Shown in pieces: positions 8,828-17,316 of a stretch of 64,000 bases of DNA. How positions within the stretch are numbered: position 1 is the first letter of the stretch; every line of letters begins with the position of its first letter. The stretch spans positions 13,595 through 77,594 of the forward strand of contig JACKNV010000013.1 in NCBI GenBank assembly GCA_024234735.1, written 5' to 3'. A program made the translations under genes and the position numbers. Below the pieces are notes generated by a model that did no database searches, had not been told where the DNA came from, and saw nothing but the letters and a program-made list of their open reading frames with translations. Origin of the DNA: Pseudomonadales bacterium. Lineage in GTDB: Bacteria > Pseudomonadota > Gammaproteobacteria > Pseudomonadales > Halieaceae.

Positions 8828-9232
8828 CTAGAACAACGACCGCGCCGCGCCGAACAGGCCGCCGGCGGACTCCAGCAGGCTGCCGCCGCTACTGGCCTGG
8901 TCGATAAGGCCGGGAATCATCTCCGCCAGGCCGCCGGCGGCGCTGCCCGCGTCGGTTCCCAACCGGCTGGCAAAGTCATTCACATTGCCCCTGCCCAGTA
9001 CATCCATGACGGTGTCGGTGGACAGTGGTGCGTTGCCGCCGTCCCCGAGCCAGGAATTCACCATGTCGGCGAGGCCGCCGCTGGCGGCGAATTGGCTGGC
9101 CAGGGCGGCAATATCGATATTGCCCTGGCCATCACCGAGCAGCGCGGAGAGCGCAGACTGAACGGTCTGGGTATCGACATTCAGACCGAGTTGTTCCTGC
9201 AGGATCTGTGCGCCAGCTTCGAGTATGTTCAT
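8828..9232 (-). CDS. DUF937/YidB-like protein
   Basis: A 134-residue protein of the DUF937 (YidB-like) family, whose function is unknown. The sequence starts MNILEAGAQILQEQLG and contains repeated short amphipathic helices rich in Gly, Ala and Leu: VQSALSALLGDGQGNIDIAALASQ, then GGLADMVNSWLGDGGNAPLS and LLESAGGLFGAARSLF. The pattern SWLGDGGNxPLS followed by a helix starting near DVLG is the most recognisable element of the family. There is no signal peptide or membrane segment. AGGTGACC lies a few bases before the ATG. It stands alone, convergent with the receptor gene and divergent from the receiver-domain gene. Confidence 0.75.
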   Translation of the reverse strand: MNILEAGAQILQEQLGLNVDTQTVQSALSALLGDGQGNIDIAALASQFAASGGLADMVNSWLGDGGNAPLSTDTVMDVLGRGNVNDFASRLGTDAGSAAGGLAEMIPGLIDQASSGGSLLESAGGLFGAARSLF

Positions 9233-9369
9233 GGGGTCACCTGTAATGGTTTGGATGGCTGCGGCAAGTATAGACGCTCAAGGGTGTTTCCACAGGCATA
9301 GGTTCGCGAGAATTTTCTGCACTTTTATCCACATAATTCTATCCCCACCCGGTCATGGAACCTATATTT

Positions 9370-9443
9370 GGGGCGGGGATTGCGATTCAACGCGGGCTTC
9401 ACCCGCGCAGCTGCCGCGAGCGCAGCTCAACCCTCCCCGCCCC
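9370..9443. other. Multibranched palindromic element (candidate structured RNA or DNA)
   Basis: A perfect 10-bp outer stem, GGGGCGGGGA (9370-9379) with TCCCCGCCCC (9434-9443), encloses two further perfect hairpins. These are CGCGGG-cttca-CCCGCG (9391-9407) and AGCTGC-cgcgagc-GCAGCT (9409-9427). The 74 bases therefore fold into a three-way junction with a short unpaired strand (9380-9390). It lies in the 288-bp gap between the DUF937 gene and the receiver-domain gene, 77 bases before the latter's start. No protein-coding frame or known riboswitch consensus was recognised. Confidence 0.55.
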
Positions 9444-9520
9444 GGATGAACCGCCGCGTTGACGGCGATTCCTGGGTGCAAAAGCGTCATATCGGCCTTT
9501 GAGAAAGCCGGGGGTGCAGG

Positions 9521-10384
9521 ATGTTATCCAGACTTGCCTTGATTGTTGACGATTCCAAAACCGCCACAGCGGTGCTCAAACACCAGCTGAACCAGTTTGA
9601 TGTCATGGTGGAGTCGGCCGCCGATGGCAGCCTTGCACTGGAAATGCTCAGGGACCACCAGCCCGACGTCATTTTCCTCGACCATATCATGCCCGGGCTG
9701 GACGGGTTCGAGGTACTGCAACTGCTCAAGAACAATCACGCCACACGCGGTATTCCGGTCATCATGTACACTTCGCAGGCCGCCAGACAGTACACCAGCG
9801 AGGCAAAGTCCCTGGGGGCCATCGGGGTGATACCCAAGAAAGTCAGCGACGAACAGTTGGTACAGGTGCTGGACAAGGCGGAGCTCTACCGCCTCAAAGC
9901 GGGGAACGAGGACCGGCACTCGCCATGCGAGGCCGCCGGCGGGAAGCCCGCCAGCCCGGCTCCAGGCCCAACCCCCAACGACAGCCCGGGGGACCGTGGT
10001 TCGCCCGTAGACCGCAACCGCACCACCGGCCGGTACAGTGCCGCGCAGGCCGCGCCCTCCCGGGCCGTCGACGCGCTCGAAAGCGATGTCGGGGCAGCGG
10101 CGCCCCGGCGGGAGGCCGGCCGCGGCTGGTTCACCAGATGCCTGCTGGCCGCACTGCTTGTCACCCAGGGGTACGGCATGGTGAGGGACAGCCAACGGCA
10201 ACAGACCATCGTCGACCTGCGGCAGCAATTGCAGCGCCAGGAGCAGCAACTTTACAGCCAGGAACAGCGCCTGCTGCATGCGCAGGAACAGTTCGCGCTC
10301 GAGCAGCAGCAACAGACGGAAGCGACCTGGCGTCAGATCCAGTTTCTGGTGGATGTGCTGGTCGAGCAACTGCACGGGGAGTGA
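9521..10384 (+). CDS. Response-regulator receiver protein with possible membrane anchor and Gln-rich coiled coil
   Basis: The N-terminal 120 residues are a CheY-like receiver. The acidic pair is VDDSK (about residues 9-13), the phospho-acceptor Asp is in FLDHIMPGLDGFE (near 51), the Thr/Ser is in MYTSQA and the Lys in IPKKVS. In place of a DNA-binding or enzymatic output domain there is a Pro/Ser/Asp-rich linker (about 130-195). A short hydrophobic segment near 205-222 (WFTRCLLAALLVTQGYGMV) follows, then a Gln-rich coiled coil (about 225-270) with LRQQLQRQEQQLYSQEQRLL. The hydrophobic segment could be a membrane anchor but is short. No histidine kinase is adjacent. The start ATG at 9521 follows a purine-rich GGGGGTGCAGG. 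Confidence 0.85.
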   Translation: MLSRLALIVDDSKTATAVLKHQLNQFDVMVESAADGSLALEMLRDHQPDVIFLDHIMPGLDGFEVLQLLKNNHATRGIPVIMYTSQAARQYTSEAKSLGAIGVIPKKVSDEQLVQVLDKAELYRLKAGNEDRHSPCEAAGGKPASPAPGPTPNDSPGDRGSPVDRNRTTGRYSAAQAAPSRAVDALESDVGAAAPRREAGRGWFTRCLLAALLVTQGYGMVRDSQRQQTIVDLRQQLQRQEQQLYSQEQRLLHAQEQFALEQQQQTEATWRQIQFLVDVLVEQLHGE

Positions 10385-10554
10385 GCACCCGGCCGCCTGC
10401 AGGCAGCCGTGCTATGACCCGCTCATGAATCCATGGGCGTTAACAAATCCCCGCTTATAGTGGCCCCTGTACCGTGCTAAGGTGGCCATCAGTCAATCGC
10501 GCGTATGGCCAATCGGGCCGAACAAAACCGGGTAATCTTCGACAGGACTCCAGG

Positions 10555-11583
10555 ATGAAAGTAACCAGGCAAATGTTGCACCGTGACCTGCGCTCCAGAT
10601 ATCGGCTGCTGACCATTGTCACGTCGATAATGAGCTTTGCATGGGCCATCAAACTGGTGAACAAACTGGCGGAGCGCTTGCGCGGGCAGCAAGCCATCGA
10701 CGGCCTTGACATCGAGGAGCGCTATTTCAATAGCAGCGACGGGGCCTATCGGGTTCGCGTCGTGATCTACCGCCCGGCCGGCGCAACCGGCAAGCTGCCC
10801 GCCATGCTCTACTGCCATGGCGGCGGCTACGTCACCGGCTATCCCGAGCAGTTCGGTGAAGTGATAGAGAGGTTCATCAAGACCCGCCCCTGCGTGGTTG
10901 TCGCACCCGATTATCGCAAAGCCTTCACGGAGCCGTTTCCCGCCGGTTTCAACGACTGTTATGAAGCACTGCTATGGGCCAGGGACAACGCCAGCGAGCT
11001 GAATATAGACCCCGACCGGTTCATGGTCGCAGGACACAGCGCCGGCGGCGGCCTGACGGCGGCGGTCACCCTGAAGGTGCGCGACACACAGGATGTCGAG
11101 ATCGCATTCCAGATGCCGATCTACCCGATGATCGATGACACCCAGCCGCAGGACCCGGATCGAGATATCGATTCGCCGGTGTGGAACACCAGACTGAACA
11201 GGCTCGGCTGGGGTGCCTACCTGGCCGCGCTCAATGCGCAGGGTCAGGCGATACCGGCTTATGCGGCCCCGGCACGCAACCGGGATTACAGCAATTTCCC
11301 TCCCACTATTACCTTCGTCGGGACGCTGGAACCCTTCCACCAGGAAACGGCGGCCTACGTACAGGCGCTGAGAGACGCACAGGTCGACGTCATGTACCAG
11401 GAGTACGAGGGTTGTTACCACGCCTTTGACACGCTGGGCGGGCAGGCCGCGGTGAGCAAAGAGGCACGCGCGTTCACCTATGACAGTTATGCCATGTTCT
11501 ATGACAAGTATGTTGCCGGCAGCGCGGAGCAGGCAGCGCCTTCCCCGCAACCGGGTAACTACCAGCAGGCAGCCGTGGAATAG
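10555..11583 (+). CDS. Alpha/beta hydrolase, hormone-sensitive-lipase (type IV esterase) family
   Basis: Predicted carboxylesterase of the alpha/beta_hydrolase_3 group. The oxyanion-hole signature is YCHGGGYVTG (about residues 84-93) and the nucleophile elbow is GHSAGGG (about 160). The catalytic histidine lies in YHAFDTLGG near the C-terminus (about 305), and an Asp in the preceding strand completes the triad. The product is 342 residues, usual for the family. The ATG at 10555 is preferred because AGGA sits seven bases upstream. An N-terminal hydrophobic stretch (RLLTIVTSIMSFAWAI, about 18-35) suggests membrane association. It heads a same-strand series with the acetyltransferase, deacetylase and patatin genes, but their substrates cannot be predicted. 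Confidence 0.88.
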   Translation: MKVTRQMLHRDLRSRYRLLTIVTSIMSFAWAIKLVNKLAERLRGQQAIDGLDIEERYFNSSDGAYRVRVVIYRPAGATGKLPAMLYCHGGGYVTGYPEQFGEVIERFIKTRPCVVVAPDYRKAFTEPFPAGFNDCYEALLWARDNASELNIDPDRFMVAGHSAGGGLTAAVTLKVRDTQDVEIAFQMPIYPMIDDTQPQDPDRDIDSPVWNTRLNRLGWGAYLAALNAQGQAIPAYAAPARNRDYSNFPPTITFVGTLEPFHQETAAYVQALRDAQVDVMYQEYEGCYHAFDTLGGQAAVSKEARAFTYDSYAMFYDKYVAGSAEQAAPSPQPGNYQQAAVE

Positions 11584-11647
11584 ATCTGACATCGCATCGG
11601 ATCCGTGCTAGATATGGTGACAAGTACGGCGAGAGAGGTTGCGCACC

Positions 11648-12520
11648 TTGCCTGACAGACTGCACATCCGCCAGATGAGCCGCGTGGAGGTCGATGAACT
11701 GGTCGCCTGGGCGGCAAACGAGGGCTGGAACCCGGGCCGCCACGATGCCCGCCTGTTCTGGGAAAACGACCCCGGGGCCTTTCTTGCCGCGGAACTCGAC
11801 GGCGAGTTGATCGGCGGCGGGGCGATCACCAGCTACCAGGGCGAATACGGTTTCATGGGCTTCTTCATTGTCCGCCCGGAATACCGCGGCCGGGGCCTGG
11901 GCAACGAGCTATGGCATGCGCGCCGCGACCACCTGATAGAGCGCCTGCAGCCGGGCGCGACCATCGGCATGGACGGCGTGTTCGACATGCAGGATTACTA
12001 CACCAGAGGCGGTTTCGTGCTCTCCCACCGCAACCTGCGCTTCAGCCTCACCGTTCCCGCCGGGGGTCTGCCTGTCGCGAGCGGCCACGGCGGCGTTGTG
12101 CCCCTGGCGCAGCTACCCCCTGAACAGCTTGCCGCCTACGATCGCAGCTGCTTTCCCGCACCGCGCACCACCTTTATGCGCACCTGGGTATCCCAGCCCG
12201 ACTCCCTGGCGCTGGGATATGTTGCCAACCAACAGCTGGCGGGCTTCGGCGTGATCCGCCGCTGCGGCGAAGGCTGTAAGATCGGGCCCCTGTTCGCCGA
12301 CGATGCGGCCGTCGCGGACACGCTATTCGCCTCGCTCGCCAGCTTCGGGGCGGGTTCCCCCGTGTACCTGGATGCCCCCGAAAACAACCCGGCAGCCATG
12401 CAACTGGTACGGCGATACCGCATGACCGAGGTATTTGGCTGCGCGCGCATGTACCTGGGCCCGGTGCCGGATATCGCCCACGACCACATTTTCGGCGTCA
12501 CCACCTTCGAGCTCGGCTGA
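11648..12520 (+). CDS. GNAT acetyltransferase with C-terminal YitH-type domain
   Basis: The N-terminal half (about residues 3-140) is a GNAT fold, with the acetyl-CoA binding loop in RPEYRGRGLGNELW. The C-terminal half (about 150-285) has the pattern of the Acetyltransf_18/YitH C-terminal domain: FPAPRTTFMRTWVSQP, GYVANQQLAGFGVIRRC and KIGPLFADD. The product is 290 residues from the TTG at 11648. An in-frame TTG at 11639 is less likely because it directly abuts the purine-rich GAGAGAGG, which is ideally spaced for 11648. The stop overlaps the start of the deacetylase gene, so translation is coupled. The acyl acceptor is unknown. Confidence 0.8.
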   Translation: MPDRLHIRQMSRVEVDELVAWAANEGWNPGRHDARLFWENDPGAFLAAELDGELIGGGAITSYQGEYGFMGFFIVRPEYRGRGLGNELWHARRDHLIERLQPGATIGMDGVFDMQDYYTRGGFVLSHRNLRFSLTVPAGGLPVASGHGGVVPLAQLPPEQLAAYDRSCFPAPRTTFMRTWVSQPDSLALGYVANQQLAGFGVIRRCGEGCKIGPLFADDAAVADTLFASLASFGAGSPVYLDAPENNPAAMQLVRRYRMTEVFGCARMYLGPVPDIAHDHIFGVTTFELG

Positions 12521-13431
12521 TGACCTCGCGCGACCTGGCAGGCTATGCCGGCAAACCGCCCCACCCCGGCTGGCCGGGGTCGGCGCGCCTGGCCCTCCAG
12601 TTCGTGCTCAACATTGAAGAGGGCGCTGAATCCTGCGTACTCAACGGGGATGCGTGCTCAGAGGCCTATCTGCACGAGTTGCCCGGCCGACCCGCGCGCC
12701 AGGGGCAGCGGGACCTCAGCGTCGAGAGCCTGTACGAATACGGTTCCAGGGCCGGCGTGTGGCGCATTCTGGAACTGTTCCGTTCCCGCGACCTGCCGCT
12801 CACGGCGTTCGCCGTGGGCCGGGCGCTGGAGCTCAATCCGGCGATCGGCGCGGCGCTTCACGACGATGGGCACGAGATCGCCGGGCACGGCTATCGGTGG
12901 CTGGATTATCACGACATCCCGGCGGATGTGGAACGACAGCATATCAGCATGACCGTCGAGGCCATCCGGCACAGCTGCGGCAAACGACCGGTGGGCTGGT
13001 ATACCGGCAGGGTCAGCCCCAATACCCGCCGCCTGCTACAGGCGGAGGGCGGCTTCCTGTATACCTCGGATGCATACAATGATGACCTCCCCTACTGGGC
13101 TGAAGACTCTTCGCTGCTGGTGATACCCTATACCCTGGTAAATAACGATGCCCGCTACCTGTGGCCCAACGGCTTCGCCAGTGGTGACGAGTTCTTCGGC
13201 TTTCTCAGGGACGGGTTCGACCAGCTGTGGATGGAGGGTGCAACCAGCCCCAAGATGATGACAGTTGGCCTGCACGGCCGCATCAGCGGCCAGCCGGCCA
13301 GGGCCCATGCGCTGGCCCGTTTTCTCGAATACGTCGCCGCCCGGGATGCTGTGTGGACCTGCCGGCGTGAAGAGATCGCCCGCCACTGGCACGCCTGTGG
13401 GCCCAGGCCACCGGACGGCACAGCGCGTTAG
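12520..13431 (+). CDS. Polysaccharide deacetylase family protein (PuuE/allantoinase-like)
   Basis: A 303-residue NodB-homology (CE4) protein of the PuuE-like subgroup, which hydrolyses C-N bonds in small molecules such as allantoin rather than cell-wall glycans. Visible features are FVLNIEEGAE near residue 30 (catalytic Asp region altered), GHEIAGHGYRWLDYHD (about 117-132, metal-binding histidines) and GKRPVGWYTGRVSPNTRRLL (about 155). The series YTSDAYNDDLPYW is also typical of this group. It overlaps the acetyltransferase stop codon, so the two are probably translationally coupled. No other purine-catabolism gene is present, so allantoinase activity is not supported by context. Confidence 0.8.
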   Translation: MTSRDLAGYAGKPPHPGWPGSARLALQFVLNIEEGAESCVLNGDACSEAYLHELPGRPARQGQRDLSVESLYEYGSRAGVWRILELFRSRDLPLTAFAVGRALELNPAIGAALHDDGHEIAGHGYRWLDYHDIPADVERQHISMTVEAIRHSCGKRPVGWYTGRVSPNTRRLLQAEGGFLYTSDAYNDDLPYWAEDSSLLVIPYTLVNNDARYLWPNGFASGDEFFGFLRDGFDQLWMEGATSPKMMTVGLHGRISGQPARAHALARFLEYVAARDAVWTCRREEIARHWHACGPRPPDGTAR

Positions 13432-13499
13432 CAGGGATCGGTCTCGCCGGGCATCAGCACACCCAATCCATTGGCAGGAGCAATCAGGGAACACACGCG

Positions 13500-15218
13500 A
13501 TGGACGCGAGTACCGTAGAGAAAACGCTGTCGTGCGATGAAGCGCGCTCCGGCAAGCTCGGCCTGGCCCTCTCCGGTGGCGGCTTCCGGGCAGCGCTGTT
13601 CCACATCGGTGTACTGGCCCGGCTGGCGGAACGCGACCTGTTGCGCCATGTCGCGGTGATATCCACGGTCTCCGGCGGATCGATAATCGGCGCTTTCTAT
13701 TATCTCAAGGTCAAGCAATTGCTGGAGGGCACGCGCGCCGACGGGCTGCAGCCCTGCGCGGAGGCCTACCGGACACTGGTACGGGAACTGGAGCTGGAAT
13801 TTCTGCCGGCGATGCAGCGCAACCTGCGTATCCTCACCTTCGCCGACCGCTTTGACAATGCGCGCATGCTCGCCAGCGAATTCTCGTCCAGCGAGCGTCT
13901 CGCGAAACTGTTCGACACCTGTTTCTTCCCCGCCGCTGCAGGCGACGGTCGAACCCTGCTCAAGGATCTGCCTATCCAGCCCGCGGCGGGGGTGCAGGCA
14001 GTGGCGCCGTTACTGCTCCTCAACGCCACCGCCCTGAACACCGGGCACCAGTTCCAGATGACCGGCGGCTTCGTGGGCGAAACCGAGCCGTCCTCGGTAG
14101 CCGGCGGCACTGCCGCCATGCCCAGGCTGCCGCGGCTGGAGATGGGTGACCCGGCGCTTTCCCTGCGCCAGCGGCACCGCCTGCACCAGCTCTCACTGGG
14201 AGAGGCCGTGGCGGCTTCCTGCTGTGTGCCGGGCCTGTTCGAGCCCTTCAGCCTGGAAGGCCTGTACCGGGACGATCAGGGTAACGCTGTGACCGTGCGC
14301 CTGGTCGACGGCGGTATCTTCGACAACCAGGGCCTGGTAGCGCTGTTCGAGGAACACTGCAGCCATTTCATCTGCAGCGACGCCTCCGAATCCCTGCAGT
14401 GGCAGCCGCAACCGACGGAACTGATCCACCAGGTGGCGATGCGTGCCAACGATATCATGATGGATCGCATCCGCCACGAAACCATGGCCGAATTGCCCCG
14501 CGAGCGGCCCGACCGCTATGCGGTCTTCACCCTCGGAGAGGACGACGGCAGCACGGCATTGGGCGCCGACAGCAGCGACTTTCTGCAGGCGCTGCGAGCC
14601 ATTCGCACCGATCTCGATGCTTTTTCAGACCTGGAGGCCTGGTCGCTGATGTATCACGGCTTCTCCCTCAGCGGTATGCGCCTGGGCGAGGCCACCGCGG
14701 ACGATGCGCGGTCGGGCGAGGGAGAGGACTGGCGCTTTCGCCGCATTGAAGCACTGGCGGATGACCCCGCCCAACGCAGGCGCCTGTTGCGCCACCTGGA
14801 GGTGGGCTCACGCCAGTTCCTCAAGGTGTTTTACCTAGGCAGGCCGATGCCCTGGGTGGTGATTGCGCTGCTGTCGCTGATCCCGCTGGGCCTGCTGGCC
14901 CTGTTTATCTACCTGCTGCCACCGATTCCCCGCAGCGCCTGGCTGGTGCTGGGCGTCATCGCCCTCACTGCGGTCGCCTTCATCCAGAATACCCGTATCG
15001 TCGAGTGGCTGGACCAGGTGCAGTGGCTGCGACCCGTGCGGCGCAAACTGGCCAATACCCTCAGGCCTGTCGGCGCCACCATGCTGCTGGGCGCTCTCGG
15101 CGCGCTGTCGAGCTGGATCAACCTGCGCATCTTCAACCGCCTGTTCCTGCGTTACGGCCGCCTGCGCGATCAATCGAAGCCGCGCCACAACATGCTGCGC
15201 AGCAGCGGTAACCTGTAG
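13500..15218 (+). CDS. Patatin-like phospholipase with C-terminal membrane region
   Basis: A 572-residue patatin-family protein. The oxyanion motif is LALSGGGFRAALFHIGVL (about residues 22-39) and the nucleophile serine is in TVSGGSIIG (GxSxG variant, about 58-66). The catalytic Asp of the dyad is in LVDGGIFDNQG (about 268-278). After the catalytic domain come two strongly hydrophobic segments at about 450-472 and 478-497, so the protein is probably anchored to the inner membrane by its C-terminal part. Family members release fatty acids from phospholipids or neutral lipids. The 3' end overlaps the convergent cytochrome b561 gene by 49 bp. Confidence 0.88.
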   Translation: MDASTVEKTLSCDEARSGKLGLALSGGGFRAALFHIGVLARLAERDLLRHVAVISTVSGGSIIGAFYYLKVKQLLEGTRADGLQPCAEAYRTLVRELELEFLPAMQRNLRILTFADRFDNARMLASEFSSSERLAKLFDTCFFPAAAGDGRTLLKDLPIQPAAGVQAVAPLLLLNATALNTGHQFQMTGGFVGETEPSSVAGGTAAMPRLPRLEMGDPALSLRQRHRLHQLSLGEAVAASCCVPGLFEPFSLEGLYRDDQGNAVTVRLVDGGIFDNQGLVALFEEHCSHFICSDASESLQWQPQPTELIHQVAMRANDIMMDRIRHETMAELPRERPDRYAVFTLGEDDGSTALGADSSDFLQALRAIRTDLDAFSDLEAWSLMYHGFSLSGMRLGEATADDARSGEGEDWRFRRIEALADDPAQRRRLLRHLEVGSRQFLKVFYLGRPMPWVVIALLSLIPLGLLALFIYLLPPIPRSAWLVLGVIALTAVAFIQNTRIVEWLDQVQWLRPVRRKLANTLRPVGATMLLGALGALSSWINLRIFNRLFLRYGRLRDQSKPRHNMLRSSGNL

Positions 15219-15667
15219 CGCCACTGGATCCACAACACCGCCAGGACATGCACCGCCGCCGCGGCGATCAGCGCGTTGCCGAGGATCTCGTGGAGGTCTT
15301 CCACCCAGTCCTCCCCCCAGAAGGCATCGAGACCGTGCATCCAGCCGGTGACGCCCAGGGAGAGCACCAGCGCCAGCAACAGCAGAATCATCCAGCCCGC
15401 CAGCGGGCTGTGGCCGCTGTGCTCGCGGTAATCCGCCGCAAAATCCTGCAGGGAGGCGACGACACGCCGTGGACCGACCACGAAACTGCGAAAACGGGCA
15501 TTGTCGGGACCGACAAAGCCCCACAGGATACGCACCAGCACCAGCGCACAGAGGGCGTAGCCCAACCATCGATGAGGTGCCTCGCCGCCTTCCAGCAGCC
15601 AGTAGTTCAGGGCAATACCGAGGGCGAGACTCCAGTGGAACAGGCGAACGAATCGGTCCCAGAGCAC
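15170..15667 (-). CDS. Cytochrome b561-type di-haem membrane protein
   Basis: A 165-residue four-helix b-type cytochrome (Ni/Fe-hydrogenase B-type/b561 fold). It begins at the GTG at 15667, three bases after the PepSY gene's stop. Haem-ligand candidates are His11 in RLFHWSLAL, the histidine in APHRWLGY, His in TGWMHGLDAFWGEDWVEDLHEILG and His in AAAVHVLAVLWIQWRY. Four hydrophobic helices are separated by short charged loops. It is probably the electron-transfer partner of the small PepSY protein encoded just upstream in the same operon, a pairing often seen in proteobacteria. The gene's 3' end overlaps the patatin gene. Confidence 0.87.
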   Translation of the reverse strand: MLWDRFVRLFHWSLALGIALNYWLLEGGEAPHRWLGYALCALVLVRILWGFVGPDNARFRSFVVGPRRVVASLQDFAADYREHSGHSPLAGWMILLLLALVLSLGVTGWMHGLDAFWGEDWVEDLHEILGNALIAAAAVHVLAVLWIQWRYRLPLLRSMLWRGFD

Positions 15668-15670
15668 CCG

Positions 15671-15949
15671 CTAGTCCAGTTCCTTCTTGACGATGCTGCC
15701 GGTCTTGGCGTCGAAATAGACTTCGACCTTGTGCTGCACACCGGACTTGTCCAGTTCCCAGCCGTAGATTTCATAGCACTCGTCGTCGACCTTGAATGTC
15801 TTGATGGCGAAGCCATACTCGTTGACGATTTTCTTCTGCAGGTCGAACACACTCATCCATTCGCTTTCGGGGTATTTCGGGCAATCCGCGCCGGCCAGCG
15901 CAAACGGCGCGGCAAGGCACAGGGGGATGGCGAGCAGGTGATTTTTCAT
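15671..15949 (-). CDS. Small periplasmic PepSY-domain protein
   Basis: A 92-residue exported PepSY-only protein: signal peptide LLAIPLCLAAPFALAGA, then a single PepSY unit with SEWMSVFDLQKKIVNEYGF, DDECYEIYGW and VEVYFDAKTGSIVKKEL. Two cysteines (about residues 23 and 57) remain in the mature protein and could form a disulfide. It is immediately followed by the cytochrome b561 gene, with the stop and next start only a few bases apart. The function of PepSY/b561 pairs is not established; iron or redox sensing at the membrane is a reasonable guess. Confidence 0.85.
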   Translation of the reverse strand: MKNHLLAIPLCLAAPFALAGADCPKYPESEWMSVFDLQKKIVNEYGFAIKTFKVDDECYEIYGWELDKSGVQHKVEVYFDAKTGSIVKKELD

Positions 15950-15991
15950 GATGGTGTCCTCGGTGAATGTCAGGGCGTAATGTAATGTAAC

Positions 15992-16006
15992 TGATAATCA
16001 ATCGCA
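15992..16006 (-). promoter_or_regulatory. Possible Fur box upstream of the PepSY/b561 pair
   Basis: TGATAATCAATCGCA matches the 7-1-7 Fur consensus at 11 of 14 positions and lies 43 bases upstream of the PepSY gene's start. The left half-site is perfect and the right half is degenerate, so this is weaker than the site at 878. A TAATG direct repeat lies beside it. Confidence 0.35.
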
Positions 16007-16090
16007 ACATATGCATGATGCCGGCAGCGCCCTGGCGCGAACTATCCTGTAAGCTCTGCGAGACCGGCAATATACCTGAAGGAGACTGGT

Positions 16091-17242
16091 GTGGGCGATG
16101 CCATCAGACCGTTTACCGTGACCATCCCGGAGCCCGAACTGGCGGACCTGCGGCAGCGCCTGCAGCGCACGCGGTGGCCCGAGCGCGAGACTGTTGCGGG
16201 CTGGGAGCAGGGCCTGCCCCTGGCCTACGCCCGGGAACTCGCGGACTACTGGGCCGGTGACTACGACTGGCGCCGCTGCGAGGCACAACTCAACACCTGG
16301 CCACAATACATCACGGCCATCGACGGCGTCGACATCCACTTCATTCACCGCACCAGCCCGGAGCCGGGCGCCCTGCCCCTGGTGCTCACCCACGGCTGGC
16401 CCGGCTCGATACTTGAGTTTCGCAAGGTGATAGACGCCCTGGCGGACCCGGCGGCGCACGGCGGCGACCCCCGGGACGCCTTCCACGTGGTGGTGCCTTC
16501 CATCCCCGGCTATGGTTTCTCCGGCAAGCCGGCACAGCCCGGAACAGGCGCCGCGAAGATCGGCCGCATGTGGGGCCAGCTGATGGCCCGGCTGGGCTAT
16601 GGGCGCTACGTGGCCCAGGGGGGCGACTGGGGCAGCATGATCACCCAGGAAATAGCGCTGAGCGAGGCAGGGCACTGCGCGGGCATCCACATCACCCTGC
16701 CGATTATTGCGCCGGACCCCGCCACCATGGACGAGCTGACACCGGCGGAACAATCGGCACTGGAGGCGATGGCCTTTTACAACGAACACGATTCGGGCTA
16801 CTCCAAGCAGCAGTCCACCCGCCCGCAAACCCTGGGCTACGCCCTGGCGGATTCGCCCGTGGGGCAGATGGCATGGGTGGTGGAGAAGTACTACGCCTGG
16901 ACCGACTGCGAACGGGATGGGGAGAAGCATCCGGAGCACGCCCTCAGCCGCGACGAGTTGCTCGACACGGTAATGTTCTACTGGCTGACCAACTCGGCGG
17001 CAAGCTCAGCCCGCCTGTACTGGGAAAGCTTCACCCGTCTCAACCTGGACCCGGTCAACATGCCCACCGGCTGTACCATCTTTCCCAGAGAGATCATGCG
17101 CCCCAGCCGTCGCTGGGCGGAAAAGCGTTTCTCCAACATTGTGTTCTGGAACGAGCCGGAGCGCGGCGGCCACTTCGCCGCACTGGAGCAGCCGGACACC
17201 CTGGTGGCGGACATCCGCGACTGCTTTCGCGGCCTGCGTTGA
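16091..17242 (+). CDS. Epoxide hydrolase (EHN-type, alpha/beta fold)
   Basis: A 383-residue epoxide hydrolase of the microsomal-like class. The N-terminal EHN domain covers about residues 5-110 (RPFTVTIPEPELADLRQRL, TRWPERETVAGWEQG). The hydrolase core carries the oxyanion motif HGWPGS (about 103), the nucleophile Asp in GGDWGSMI (about 179), and the catalytic His in RGGHFAALEQP near the C-terminus (about 360). A tyrosine in the cap region (VEKYYAWTDC) is a candidate epoxide-protonating residue. The GTG start at 16091 has AAGGAG seven bases upstream. The gene stands alone. The substrate could be a terpenoid, styrene or fatty-acid epoxide. Confidence 0.9.
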   Translation: MGDAIRPFTVTIPEPELADLRQRLQRTRWPERETVAGWEQGLPLAYARELADYWAGDYDWRRCEAQLNTWPQYITAIDGVDIHFIHRTSPEPGALPLVLTHGWPGSILEFRKVIDALADPAAHGGDPRDAFHVVVPSIPGYGFSGKPAQPGTGAAKIGRMWGQLMARLGYGRYVAQGGDWGSMITQEIALSEAGHCAGIHITLPIIAPDPATMDELTPAEQSALEAMAFYNEHDSGYSKQQSTRPQTLGYALADSPVGQMAWVVEKYYAWTDCERDGEKHPEHALSRDELLDTVMFYWLTNSAASSARLYWESFTRLNLDPVNMPTGCTIFPREIMRPSRRWAEKRFSNIVFWNEPERGGHFAALEQPDTLVADIRDCFRGLR

Positions 17243-17316
17243 ACACAGCGCCGCGCTGGCGGGTACGCTGCGGGGCCCAGGGCGGTGCCGCTCGTCGCTA
17301 CCCCCCTTGGATGCCA

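Noticed and set aside
9325..9333. Perfect DnaA box TTATCCACA as evidence of a replication origin
   Set aside because: Only one clear box, no cluster, no dnaA/dnaN/rpmH or parAB genes nearby. A single 9-mer is expected by chance.
12520..13431. Calling the deacetylase an allantoinase (puuE)
   Set aside because: The family resemblance is real but there are no purine-catabolism genes around it, so the specific activity is not supported.
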